Part shown: positions 14,525-22,636 of the stretch, piece by piece
Numbering within the stretch: position 1 is the stretch's first letter
How the letters are laid out: each line of letters opens with the position of its first letter
Origin: CAYXZQ01 sp964469935
Lineage (GTDB): Archaea > Nanobdellota > Nanobdellia > Woesearchaeales > DSVV01
Direction of reading: 5' to 3'
NCBI GenBank assembly: GCA_964469935.1
Contig: CAYXZQ010000013.1
Coordinates: 1 to 36,530 of the forward strand
DNA length: 36,530 nt
Translations under genes and position numbers: made by a program
The notes under the pieces: model-generated
Databases searched by the model: none
Told to the model about the DNA's origin: nothing
What the model saw: the letters and a program-made list of their open reading frames with translations, nothing else

Positions 14525-14626
14525 CAAAGGAACTTCCTTAAGAGGGCGGGCTGAAACTCAAATTATTAAAACAGGAATTTCGATGATTGCTGTTCACTGA
14601 TTGTTCTATGACACCTTAAACATCAT

Positions 14627-14636
14627 ATTTATATAA
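14627..14636 (+). promoter_or_regulatory. TATA box of the apbE-flavocytochrome operon
   Basis: ATTTATATAA lies 22-31 bases before ATG 14658, so the operon mRNA is probably leaderless. Confidence 0.55.
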
Positions 14637-14657
14637 TGCATTTTTTACCACGCCGCC

Positions 14658-15491
14658 ATGGAAGTATTTACGTTTTCAGGGCGGTTGTTCGGAGAAAAGA
14701 TAGAGATAAAGATATTCGACGCAGAGACTGGAATGGCTGAACTCGTGGCCAATGATGCATACCAGGAATCTCTGAGGCTCCAGAAGATATTCAGCATATA
14801 CGACGAAGAGAGCGAGCTGTCGAAGCTCAACAGGAAGAGGGGGATGAAGTGCTCAAAAGAGCTACTTGAAGTCCTTAACAGGGCTCTGGAGATGTGCGAG
14901 AAGACAGGGGGCTCATACGACATCTCACTTGGAAAGCTCTTTCTCAGCAGGAAGACAGAGAAAAAAGACGCCGGCCCGAAGTGCACCTACAAGGACATAG
15001 AGATCAAAGGCAGGAAAGTCAGGCTTCTCCACGAAGACGTCCTCATAGACCTCGGAAGCATCGCAAAAGGCTATATCGTAGACAGGGTGGCAGAGCACCT
15101 TATGGACAACGGCGTCGAGAACGGGCTCGTCGACGGCAGGGGCGACATCAGGGTGTTCGGTGAAAAGGAGCATATAGCAGAGATACAGCACCCGAGGGAC
15201 AAGGACAGCACGGTCGCTTCCGTAAAAATCAAGGACGAGGGTATCGCAACATCAGGCGATTACAGGCAATACAGGGACAGCCACAGGGATCCACACATAA
15301 TAAACAACGAGCTGTTCGCGTCTGTCACTGTCGTGGCAGGCACAGCTGAAAAGGCAGACATGTTTGCGACAGCGCTTTCCACATCAGATGAGAAAGGAAT
15401 CAAAAGATTATTAAGCTCTGATGAAACCCTCAAGGCTGTCACCATAGACAGACATCTACTGAAAAAATTCTACAACCTGGAGGCAGAATGA
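14658..15491 (+). CDS. apbE: ApbE-family FAD:protein FMN transferase
   Basis: A 277-residue ApbE protein. Motifs in order: FSIYDEESELSKLN (about 46-59), a YDIS stretch near 93, DLGSIAKGYIVDR (about 131-143), GDIRVFG (about 161-167), GIATSGDYRQY (about 195-205) and a C-terminal DMFATALS that supplies metal-binding residues. ApbE transfers FMN from FAD onto a Thr of a target protein, building covalently bound flavin for membrane electron transport. No lipobox or signal peptide is seen; the protein starts directly at the fold, so a cytoplasmic location is possible. It overlaps the downstream flavocytochrome gene by four bases (ATGA). No clear FMN-binding target domain is encoded nearby. Confidence 0.88.
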   Translation: MEVFTFSGRLFGEKIEIKIFDAETGMAELVANDAYQESLRLQKIFSIYDEESELSKLNRKRGMKCSKELLEVLNRALEMCEKTGGSYDISLGKLFLSRKTEKKDAGPKCTYKDIEIKGRKVRLLHEDVLIDLGSIAKGYIVDRVAEHLMDNGVENGLVDGRGDIRVFGEKEHIAEIQHPRDKDSTVASVKIKDEGIATSGDYRQYRDSHRDPHIINNELFASVTVVAGTAEKADMFATALSTSDEKGIKRLLSSDETLKAVTIDRHLLKKFYNLEAE

Positions 15492-16786
15492 GAAAGAGGA
15501 CGATTGTCGGCATGTCGGTGCTTTTAATAGTCAGCCTTCTCCCTCTGATCCCCTGGTATCTACTCAGCCCGGTCAGGGGCCTTGCCTGGAACTATGCCAA
15601 CATCACGCACTCCCTCGGCCAGATGGCAGGGCTCGTCGGCATGACCATGCTCTCCCTGACGCTCCTGCTCTCGACAAGGCTGAGGTTCGTCGAGAAGCTG
15701 ATGGGAGGGCTAGACAAGGTCTACGTCATCCATAGGATATTCGGAAGCATAGCTCTGATGCTCCTGCTACTCCACCCTTTGCTGCTCGTGCTCAAGTTCG
15801 TGCCTTCCAGCATAGACCTTGCAGCGACCTACCTGCTGCCGGGTCACGGGATCTCAGTGGATTTGGGCATTATCGCGCTCGCAGGGCTGATAATCCTGCT
15901 GGGTGTGACGCTCTATGTGAACATCAAGTACCATTACTGGAAGATGTCGCACAAGTTCCTCGGGCTTTTCTTCATATTCGCGGTGCTCCATATATTCCTG
16001 GTCAGAGGCGTGGCTTCCAGGGATTACATATTCCAGGGATATTACGTATTCGCAGGCATCGTGTCTGTAATCGGCGTTCTCTCATTCTTGTACGCCCTCC
16101 TGTTCAAGAGCATCAGCCCGTACACGTTCCAGGTCAGCTCAATAAAGGACAATGCATCAGGAATATATGACATCGAGCTTTCACCTGTGAAGAAGATGAT
16201 GAAGTACAAGGCAGGCCAGTTCGCGTTCTTCAGGTTCCACAACAGGATGCTCGGACGGGAATATCACCCTTTCTCGATCGCCTCCCCTTCAGGAAACGAG
16301 AACATCAGGCTGATAATAAAGTCTTCAGGCGACTACACAAAAAAGATAAGGCACCTCAGGGTCGGCGACAGGGCCTCTGTCGAGGGCCCCTACGGGGGAT
16401 TCACTGTCGAAGACAAAAATGACGACATGGTATGGATAGGGGCAGGCATAGGGATAACGCCCTTCATCGCGATGGCAAAGGACGCAATAGGGAAGGATAC
16501 AGAAAGCAGTATCTCATTGTACTACTGTGCCAGGGATGAGAGGGATTTTGTCGCCATGGATGAGCTGATATCGATAGAGGATGAGCCGAATGTCAGGTTC
16601 AGGCTGGTCAGATGGTGCTCGAGCGAGAACGGAAGGATAACACTGAACGACATCGAGAATCTCGACACCGCAACAAAGGTCTACATCTGCGGCCCGACCG
16701 CTTTCAAGAGGTCGATGATGAAGCAGCTCAAAGCCGCAGGAATCCCAAAGGACAATATCTTCGAGGAGGATTTCGAATTAAGATGA
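15488..16786 (+). CDS. ferric reductase/NADPH oxidase-like transmembrane flavocytochrome b
   Basis: A 432-residue protein. The N-terminal six-helix ferric-reductase domain has paired heme histidines H82/H96 (HRIFG, HPLL) and H155/H168 (HKFLG, HIFL), with 13-14 residue spacing for two stacked b hemes. The FAD domain shows REYHPFSIASPSG and GPYGGFT; the NAD(P) domain has GAGIGITPFIAM and CGP-x-AF near the end, followed by the usual acidic aromatic terminus. The family moves electrons from cytoplasmic NAD(P)H through FAD and hemes to an acceptor outside: metal, oxygen or another carrier. Starting on an ATGA overlap with apbE, the pairing suggests a covalently flavinylated partner. Confidence 0.92.
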   Translation: MRKRTIVGMSVLLIVSLLPLIPWYLLSPVRGLAWNYANITHSLGQMAGLVGMTMLSLTLLLSTRLRFVEKLMGGLDKVYVIHRIFGSIALMLLLLHPLLLVLKFVPSSIDLAATYLLPGHGISVDLGIIALAGLIILLGVTLYVNIKYHYWKMSHKFLGLFFIFAVLHIFLVRGVASRDYIFQGYYVFAGIVSVIGVLSFLYALLFKSISPYTFQVSSIKDNASGIYDIELSPVKKMMKYKAGQFAFFRFHNRMLGREYHPFSIASPSGNENIRLIIKSSGDYTKKIRHLRVGDRASVEGPYGGFTVEDKNDDMVWIGAGIGITPFIAMAKDAIGKDTESSISLYYCARDERDFVAMDELISIEDEPNVRFRLVRWCSSENGRITLNDIENLDTATKVYICGPTAFKRSMMKQLKAAGIPKDNIFEEDFELR

Positions 16787-17352
16787 ACATCGGAAAAGCC
16801 GTGGGGTTCGTGATGCTGATTGCGCTTATGACCTATGCTGCAATCACGCTATTCGGCAGGCTTGGCCCTCTCTCAGCAGGGGTGCTTTTCTTCATCATCT
16901 CATCCTTAATCCTCACCATGACTGTTCTCATTTATAGGCCTATGCTGAAGAAGGATACAGGCTATGTGGTATTCCAGATAATCATCATCTGCGCAGCCCT
17001 CTCATGCCTCATCGGCATAGCCAGACTCTACCAGAACACCATCGAGAACAACAGCCTTGCCGTCCAGAATGCAGCTGCCGAGGCTGATTACATTTCAAGC
17101 GTCAATGACTACTACTCAAGCTATATCACCTACCTTGACGGGGAACTGGCGAGGTACAATCTCAGCAACGCGATGCTAGACGCGCAGATTGCGGAGGTGA
17201 GGTCGATGCAGGCCGGGTCCCCTGCAGTCCAGCAGACCCAGGATGTGCAGCCTGCTGAGCAACAGCCGACAACCAACACCACGATCCAGACCGTCCCACG
17301 TTACGAAGAGGACGACAGGTATGAGCATGAGAGGGAGGGATACGATGACTAA
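16783..17352 (+). CDS. membrane protein with coiled-coil and Gln-rich tail, third gene of the apbE operon
   Basis: A 189-residue protein. There are three membrane helices in the first 85 residues, then a coiled-coil-like segment (about 85-145) with Tyr/Ser-rich parts and a low-complexity Gln/Pro/Thr tail ending in alternating Glu/Arg/Tyr/Asp. It starts on an ATGA overlap with the flavocytochrome gene, so translation is coupled. With three helices, the tail lies on the side opposite the N-terminus. I recognise no family; a scaffold or assembly factor for the reductase is inferred from gene order only. No ApbE flavinylation motif (roughly D-x3-GAT) is apparent. Confidence 0.65.
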   Translation: MNIGKAVGFVMLIALMTYAAITLFGRLGPLSAGVLFFIISSLILTMTVLIYRPMLKKDTGYVVFQIIIICAALSCLIGIARLYQNTIENNSLAVQNAAAEADYISSVNDYYSSYITYLDGELARYNLSNAMLDAQIAEVRSMQAGSPAVQQTQDVQPAEQQPTTNTTIQTVPRYEEDDRYEHEREGYDD

Positions 17353-17734
17353 GCTGCTCAAGGTTACTCTGCTCAGCCTGACGTTCCTGCTTGTGGCAAT
17401 GATAGTCGTCACAGGCATATTTTTGGAAGCATCCCTCCAGAAGAACAGGGCCGAACTCAGCCAGATATACACAAGGAGGGAAGACCTCCTGAACCAGCAG
17501 CAGCAGCTCAGCGTGCTCATGTCCCAGATGAACAGCACGCTCATGTCTGCAATAGAGAAGAACAGCAACATGACAGCAGAGCTAGCAAAGGTGACACAGG
17601 AAAAGGCAGCCCTGCAACTGGCTGCGCAACAGCAGGCTTCACAGCAGCAGACTTCTCAAGCAGCCATCACGCCGGCACTGAGCCCAGCACCACAGCCAGT
17701 GACTGTCAACAGGGTGGTCACGAGGGCATCCTAG
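17345..17734 (+). CDS. single-pass coiled-coil protein with Gln/Pro-rich C-terminus, fourth gene of the apbE operon
   Basis: A 129-residue protein. One membrane helix (about residues 5-27) is followed by a long coiled coil (about 28-90, with NQQQQLSVLMSQMNS and ELAKVTQEKAALQL), a Gln/Ala-rich stretch (AAQQQASQQQTSQ) and a Pro-rich end. The ATG overlaps the previous gene by eight bases and has a GAGGGAGGGA ribosome site, which fixes the start. The architecture (anchor, coiled coil, low-complexity tail) matches the third gene of the operon, suggesting they interact. Function unknown. Confidence 0.65.
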   Translation: MTKLLKVTLLSLTFLLVAMIVVTGIFLEASLQKNRAELSQIYTRREDLLNQQQQLSVLMSQMNSTLMSAIEKNSNMTAELAKVTQEKAALQLAAQQQASQQQTSQAAITPALSPAPQPVTVNRVVTRAS

Positions 17735-17768
17735 GCAGGCGATTTCTCAAATAAATCCACAATGTTCT

Positions 17769-18890
17769 TCAGCCGAATGTGAAAGTATAAGCATCCAGGC
17801 CCTTTTTCGGGATGGTTATCCTCAGGACATGCTCGCCATAGTCCTTGCCCTGTACAAGCGTGTAGAGCTTGTTGTCTGATATTGTGAGCTCGACAAGAGG
17901 CAGCTTGTCCACGGATACGTTTATCATGACAGGAGGCTGGGCGCTTGCGACCATATATACGTTCTTCGCGTCATACCTGTAGATTATCGTCGCATAACCC
18001 TGGTTCTCGGCATACTGGTCCTGGATGTCCCACGTGCCCTGCAGATAGAGCTTGTTTCGCTCAACCACAGGGGGCAATGAGAAAGTCTGGGTCCCGGACG
18101 ACCCCTGGATGCCGTTGCCCAGATAGGTATTCCTGGCAGAGCCGAAATAGGTCTCCGGGCTCTTGACCTTCGAGAAATCCACGTTCACGACATCCGAAGG
18201 TTTCGATATGCTCATGTTCATGCTCTGGTTGATGCCCAGGACCTGCGCCCTCTCGGCAAGGGCCTGCTGGATCTCCTGCTCAGTCTCTGCGTATGAGCCT
18301 TCGCCGAACTGCTTGTACACTATGAAGCCGTCTATGTCAATCAGATACTTGGCAGGCCAGTAGTGGTTGTTATAAGCAGCCCAGGTGCCATAGTTGTTGT
18401 CAAGGACAACAGGATACATTATCCCTTCCCTCTTGACAGCGGCAAGGACATTATTGTAGCCTTTCTCGAACTCGAACTCAGGCGAATGGACACCTATTAT
18501 CAGGAGCCCGTCACCCTTGTATTTCTGATACCAGGCGTTGAGGTAGGGCGTGGTCCTCTGGCAGTTTATGCAGCTGTAGGTCCAGAAATCGATGAGTATC
18601 ACTTTCTTGCCGACGTACTCAGAAATGTTGATGCTCTTGTTGCCTGTGTTTATGAAGCCTGTCGGGTCCACTATCTCCTTGGCCCTTTCATATTTCTTCG
18701 CCTTCTCATCGATCCTTGCAAGGTCCGCAGCTGTCGGGTATCCGCTGGATGACGTAATGTTTTCTACCTTGATGTCTGCGTTGCCGACATTGGCCGTCGG
18801 CCTGTTGGCTGTGCTCTCGAAATATGCGATCGCAGCAACAATTATTATCAGCACGATCACAAGAACTATGGAATTAGTCTTTTGTTTCAT
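17769..18890 (-). CDS. TlpA/DipZ-like membrane-anchored thioredoxin with C-terminal beta domain
   Basis: A 373-residue protein. An N-terminal signal-anchor (about residues 8-24) is followed by an AhpC/TSA-type thioredoxin fold (about 75-220) with active site C107-INC-C110 in DFWTYSCINCQRT, HSPEFEFE, and YWPAKYLID as in DipZ-type thioredoxins. The C-terminal 150 residues form a second, beta-rich domain like the carbohydrate-binding-like domain of mycobacterial DipZ. It acts outside the membrane as a thiol reductant fed by CcdA. ATG 18890 has GTGGAG upstream and overlaps the ccdA stop by 17 bases; an upstream in-frame Met at 18917 is less likely. DipZ has CcdA and this unit in one polypeptide; here they are two overlapping genes. 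Confidence 0.88.
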   Translation of the reverse strand: MKQKTNSIVLVIVLIIIVAAIAYFESTANRPTANVGNADIKVENITSSSGYPTAADLARIDEKAKKYERAKEIVDPTGFINTGNKSINISEYVGKKVILIDFWTYSCINCQRTTPYLNAWYQKYKGDGLLIIGVHSPEFEFEKGYNNVLAAVKREGIMYPVVLDNNYGTWAAYNNHYWPAKYLIDIDGFIVYKQFGEGSYAETEQEIQQALAERAQVLGINQSMNMSISKPSDVVNVDFSKVKSPETYFGSARNTYLGNGIQGSSGTQTFSLPPVVERNKLYLQGTWDIQDQYAENQGYATIIYRYDAKNVYMVASAQPPVMINVSVDKLPLVELTISDNKLYTLVQGKDYGEHVLRITIPKKGLDAYTFTFG

Positions 18891-19638
18891 TTTTCTCCAC
18901 CACTGCTGTTGATGCAAGATAGCTCAAAAATCCCGGGATGAGCGGGAGCACACATGGGCTCAGGAATGAGACAAGACCTGCTGAGAACGCGACCCCCAGG
19001 TTGACGAGGCTGACTCCCTTTATGGACGCCCCTGCCGTTGTTCCGGCATTTATCCAGCTGAGGAGGTTTGCCGCGCTCTGCCAGTTCGCTATCCTGCTCA
19101 GTTGTTCTGTAAATATGAGTATGCCTATGAATATGAGTATCGCGCCGAAGACCATCTGTAGATACTCAAGCCATTTCCCCGCCCTGTTTATCAGCCTCTG
19201 CGCCTGGGACGTGAAAAGTCCGACGATCAAAAAAGGTATACCGAGTCCCAGAGTATATGAGACGAGAAGGACGAATGCAGAGCCCGCGCTTGTCGCAGCA
19301 AGAGCGAGTATTGCGCCGAGAGCAGCTGTCACGCACGGCGTCCAGCCGACTGCGAACGCGGCACCGAAGACAAAGGATGTGAGGTACTGCGACCTGAACT
19401 TACGCCTGACCGTGACCTTGTGCTCAGCCTCGAGGAACTTGGGCCTAATGAGACCCAGCAAATAGAGCCCGAAAAAAATTATTATGACGCCGCCGAGCCT
19501 GCTCAGCCAAAGCTGGACCGCATAGCTCACGTTGCTCAACACTGTCTGGAGCAGGATTCCCAATACGGAAAACACCAAAGAGAATCCGAGCACAAAGAAT
19601 ATTGCACTGGTAAAAGTGCCCAAATTAACCTTCTTCAT
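18874..19638 (-). CDS. ccdA: CcdA-like thiol-disulfide transporter with circularly permuted helix order
   Basis: A 254-residue, six-helix protein of the CcdA/DsbD transmembrane family. Normal CcdA starts with the helix carrying FLSPCVLPLIPGYLS and has its second redox Cys in FGLAFALGWTPC of helix 4. Here the N-terminus begins with what is usually helix 2 (FFVLGFSLVFSVLG, about 14-27), then helix 3 (GGVIIIFFGLYLLGL), helix 4 with C102 (FAVGWTPC), helix 5 (YTLGLGIPFL) and helix 6, and the usual helix 1 comes last (FSAGLVSFLSPCVLPLIPG, C229). An in-frame stop at 19663-19665 rules out an N-terminal extension, and AAGGTGAT precedes ATG 19638. It moves electrons from cytoplasmic thioredoxin to the overlapping TlpA/DipZ-like protein. 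This order implies both termini outside. Confidence 0.85.
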   Translation of the reverse strand: MKKVNLGTFTSAIFFVLGFSLVFSVLGILLQTVLSNVSYAVQLWLSRLGGVIIIFFGLYLLGLIRPKFLEAEHKVTVRRKFRSQYLTSFVFGAAFAVGWTPCVTAALGAILALAATSAGSAFVLLVSYTLGLGIPFLIVGLFTSQAQRLINRAGKWLEYLQMVFGAILIFIGILIFTEQLSRIANWQSAANLLSWINAGTTAGASIKGVSLVNLGVAFSAGLVSFLSPCVLPLIPGFLSYLASTAVVEKNETKD

Positions 19639-19820
19639 CTTGCCATCACCTTCCGAATATTCTCATGCCAAAACTTGTGATTCAGCACGACCTGACTCCC
19701 CTGGTACTAGAATTGCAGATGATAACCTATCGGTATCGAACTTGATTATATAAACCTTTGTTTTTAGTCTTCACTGGTCGTTATTAAAATCAAAACCAAT
19801 TTATACCCATGCATACATGA

Positions 19821-20654
19821 ATGGACTGCATGGAAGATATCAGGTCTGAGAACAGGTTTGTCTGGAAGTTCATCTGGCAGACAATTCTCACGCCGGTCAC
19901 GTTCATTTTGGTGCTGCTCAAAAAAAAGGAATTGTCCGACCTATTCCTACCGTTCTCTGAGATTTTCAGGTTCATTTTCGAGCCGAAATTCACCATCACG
20001 ATGATAATCATAAACATCGCTGCGTTCATGGCAAGCGTCTTTCTCATGAGCGAGCAGGCAGTAAACAGCCTCGTGAACTACCCTTCTGACCTGCTCAGCC
20101 ACAGGTACTACACCCTCATCACTGCCGGGTTCCTCCATGCGAACCTTTCCCATCTCGCAGGCAACATGCTCGCGCTTTTCATCTTCGGCAGGGTAGTCGA
20201 GAGAAAGCTAGGGTTCTTCAAGACAGCGCTCATATATTTCGGGGCCCTGGTGATATCCGGGCTTTTCGAGTCTCTTGTGAACCTGTTCATCGCAGGAAAC
20301 AACATCGGCGGGCTCGGAGCTTCGGGCGCACTGATGGGGCTTGTGTCAGCAGCCATACTCCTCGACCCGTTCTATCTCACGTACGAGCTCATCATACCCC
20401 TGCCTGTGATGGTCGTGGGCTGGATCGCAATCTACGGGGACATCTCGGGCGTCCTCAACCCTGTCCAGGACGGCATAGGGCACTTTGCGCACATCGGCGG
20501 ATTCTTCTCCATCGGGCTCCTGATGTTTCTCATCGGGGCTGATGAGAGGGCGAAACTGAAGAAGGGGCTGATGATAAACATCCTCTCGCTCGTAGTCGGC
20601 GTCATGCTGTATCTCGTCGTGGTACAGTACAATTACTTCGGATTATTCTCTTGA
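19821..20654 (+). CDS. rhomboid-family intramembrane serine protease
   Basis: A 277-residue protein with about six core helices after a polar N-terminal cytoplasmic region. Catalytic and structural residues are seen: H111-x3-N115 (HLAGN) in the second core helix, nucleophile S168 in GLGASGALMG, and the partner H224 in HFAHIGGF of the last part. Rhomboids cleave substrates within or beside their membrane segment; targets are unknown here. A TATA-like AATTTATAC (about 19798-19805) and a second (TTATATAAA, about 19745) precede it; the nearer one would favour ATG 19830 (residue 4), so the start is uncertain by three codons. Divergent from ccdA. Confidence 0.9.
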   Translation: MDCMEDIRSENRFVWKFIWQTILTPVTFILVLLKKKELSDLFLPFSEIFRFIFEPKFTITMIIINIAAFMASVFLMSEQAVNSLVNYPSDLLSHRYYTLITAGFLHANLSHLAGNMLALFIFGRVVERKLGFFKTALIYFGALVISGLFESLVNLFIAGNNIGGLGASGALMGLVSAAILLDPFYLTYELIIPLPVMVVGWIAIYGDISGVLNPVQDGIGHFAHIGGFFSIGLLMFLIGADERAKLKKGLMINILSLVVGVMLYLVVVQYNYFGLFS

Positions 20655-20765
20655 TGGACCCAGCAGATTCATCCCTTATGATGCCAAAACAAGGGGCTCT
20701 GTCTCACAAGGCCATGGCCCCCGACATCATTAAATCATGATTCCCGCTCTCCTGCAATCTTCCGT

Positions 20766-20781
20766 AAATATTTTAAATATT
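20766..20781 (+). promoter_or_regulatory. TATA box of the gene starting at 20801
   Basis: An AAATATTTTAAATATT block centred about 27 bases before ATG 20801, consistent with a leaderless start and excluding an upstream in-frame codon at 20780. Confidence 0.55.
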
Positions 20782-20800
20782 GGCGAAAAAAGGGTTTTTT

Positions 20801-21415
20801 ATGGAGTCTTTCAAGGAATATCTAAGAAGCGACGAAGGGTACATAGTCATCGGCTTCTTCTTCCTCATGCTGTCCTTGGCTCTCATATTCAGGAACAGCG
20901 TTTACTATAGCATGGCAAACACCCTCTGGTTCTGCGACTTCAGCCTTGTGCTTTTCTCCATAGCATTCTTCCTGAGAAATTTGCAATTCATAAAGGGACT
21001 GATCAACATAGGGCTCCTGGCACAGTTCATCTACATTCTAGAGCTAATCCTGTACGTATCATTCGGCATCTCGCTGAGCGAGATCCCTGCACTGACCATG
21101 AACTCTGGATTGTTCAACATAATATATTCAGTGTCCATCCATCTCTTCTCCGCGAACCTTGCTCTTTATGTCACGGTCAGGCGCAGGACAAAACGCATAT
21201 CCCTCATGTATTCTGGCCTGATAATCGTCTTTCTCTACGCTCTCACAATACTGCTGACGCCGCCCTCCATGAACGTAAATTACATATTCTCGTCAGAATT
21301 CCTTTTCGGGCTTAATATACCACTCTATATCTATCTATGGCCGCTGCTGGCGTTCATCGTCCTTGTCATCCCCACATACAGGCTGCAGCGGTATCTGAAT
21401 GAAAGGTATTCTTGA
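20801..21415 (+). CDS. six- or seven-helix integral membrane protein, function unknown
   Basis: A 204-residue protein, almost wholly hydrophobic, with segments at about residues 14-31, 35-60, 64-90, 100-125, 135-158 and 172-196 and a basic loop (VRRRTKRI) near the fifth. A charged N-terminal stretch (SFKEYLRSDEGY) precedes the first helix. I see no catalytic motif. It stands alone between the rhomboid and GT2 genes, transcribed from its own promoter and convergent with GT2. Confidence 0.55.
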   Translation: MESFKEYLRSDEGYIVIGFFFLMLSLALIFRNSVYYSMANTLWFCDFSLVLFSIAFFLRNLQFIKGLINIGLLAQFIYILELILYVSFGISLSEIPALTMNSGLFNIIYSVSIHLFSANLALYVTVRRRTKRISLMYSGLIIVFLYALTILLTPPSMNVNYIFSSEFLFGLNIPLYIYLWPLLAFIVLVIPTYRLQRYLNERYS

Positions 21416-21433
21416 AAGTGCACTTGACAGGCA

Positions 21434-22636
21434 TCACCAGGCCCTTTTTCCCTGTTCAAGTTTCCTGTAGCTAAGGACAGCCTTGAAAAAGCCGATTGTC
21501 GCGACAATTGCGATGAGGGGAAAGTATATAAGCGCGAAAGGGATTACATAAGTCACCTTGATGACGTCCCTGAATCTCTTGAGAAACGGGATTGTATAGG
21601 GTATTGAGAAAAACGTGAAATAAAGGTTGTGTACCAGGTTCTTGAACAGCAGGCCTCCGTAATAGAATCCTGTCAGCTCGAAATTCTTGAGCCTGGTTGC
21701 GCCAAGTGTTATCAGGTGGAAGGTGTCTATTATGTTGTCGAAGAAAAGCAGGGTCCTTACGACCGATATTACATAGGCCAGGCTGAGGATTGAGAACAGG
21801 GTCAAGAAGAGGATATGGATGGGGTTGCGCAGCCAGATCCTCATGTGCTTGATGAAACACTGGACGCCACCGGATGTCCATCTTACCTTCTGCTTGTACC
21901 AGGCCTTGAATGTTGTCGGTACCTGGGTCTGTATAGGTATAAAGCTCTGCATGACCCTGTGGCCCTTCCCGTTTATCTTGAGGGACAGGTCCATGTCCTC
22001 GACTATCATGTTCGATGAAAACATGCCTACCTCGAAAAAGACCTCTTTCTTCACTGCGAGGCACCCGCCCCAGAGAGATGGGGCTGATGTCAGGTTGTAT
22101 GATCCCTGGATGAAAGAAAGCATGTTGTACTCGATAGCCTGCATCCATGCAAGAAATCCCCCGTTACTCGGCTGGTACGGGCAGCTTGTCGCGACCACGC
22201 CCTTGTCTTCAAGCCTGGCAAAAAGGTCATAGACCGCTTTTTTGTTCATGATCACGTCGGCATCTATGAACAGCAGGAGATTGTGCTTTGCAAGCTTTGC
22301 TATATGGTTGAGGGACGCCGCCTTGCCGAGATTCCGCTTGTTTGCGACAAGACGGAAACCGTACTTCTTCTGGAGCTTCTTCAGGACTTCAAGCGAGTCG
22401 TCAGTGCTCTTGTCTTCCACCACAATTATCTCATAATCTGACATTTGATGCAGGTTGTAGATGCTCTTTATGGTATTCTCAACAGTTCGGCCGTCATTGT
22501 AGCACGGTATGAGGAAGGACACATCAGGAGGGTTCCTTATGACCCTTTTCTTCCTGAAATCGATGCTGCACAGTATGAGTATAGTCAGCAACAGGAGCGT
22601 CAGGCCAGCAATGGAAATATATGTGGGGTTTATCAT
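21434..22636 (-). CDS. membrane-embedded processive-type GT2 glycosyltransferase
   Basis: A 400-residue protein. One N-terminal helix (about 8-26) precedes the GT2 domain: FLIPCYNDGRT (about 41-51), VVEDKSTDD (about 72-80), the DAD motif at 125-127, the acceptor ED at 213-214 and the Q-x2-RW signature (QKVRW, 249-253) that is typical of hyaluronan, cellulose and poly-GlcNAc synthases. About four C-terminal helices follow. It probably elongates a polysaccharide, or glycosylates a lipid, at the membrane using a nucleotide sugar. The Met at 22636 overlaps the stop of the PAP2-type gene by four bases (ATGA); upstream in-frame residues lie inside that gene. The coupled lipid phosphatase/transferase hints at a glycolipid or lipid-linked product. 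Confidence 0.85.
   Translation of the reverse strand: MINPTYISIAGLTLLLLTILILCSIDFRKKRVIRNPPDVSFLIPCYNDGRTVENTIKSIYNLHQMSDYEIIVVEDKSTDDSLEVLKKLQKKYGFRLVANKRNLGKAASLNHIAKLAKHNLLLFIDADVIMNKKAVYDLFARLEDKGVVATSCPYQPSNGGFLAWMQAIEYNMLSFIQGSYNLTSAPSLWGGCLAVKKEVFFEVGMFSSNMIVEDMDLSLKINGKGHRVMQSFIPIQTQVPTTFKAWYKQKVRWTSGGVQCFIKHMRIWLRNPIHILFLTLFSILSLAYVISVVRTLLFFDNIIDTFHLITLGATRLKNFELTGFYYGGLLFKNLVHNLYFTFFSIPYTIPFLKRFRDVIKVTYVIPFALIYFPLIAIVATIGFFKAVLSYRKLEQGKRAW

Noticed and set aside
14560..14640. Possible C/D-box small RNA (GATGATTG and CACTGA near 14581-14600)
   Set aside because: Only a poor C box and one D-like box; no C'/D' pair and no guide region that I can support.
20710..20719. Perfect palindrome GGCCATGGCC within a possible GGGGC...GCCCC stem
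   Set aside because: Lies in a short spacer after the rhomboid gene with no T-tract and no relation to a promoter; a ten-base GC palindrome may be chance.
21471..22148. Minus-strand frame of 225 residues inside the GT2 gene
   Set aside because: Same strand but other frame; rich in Pro, His and Arg as expected for an out-of-frame reading of AGG-rich DNA.
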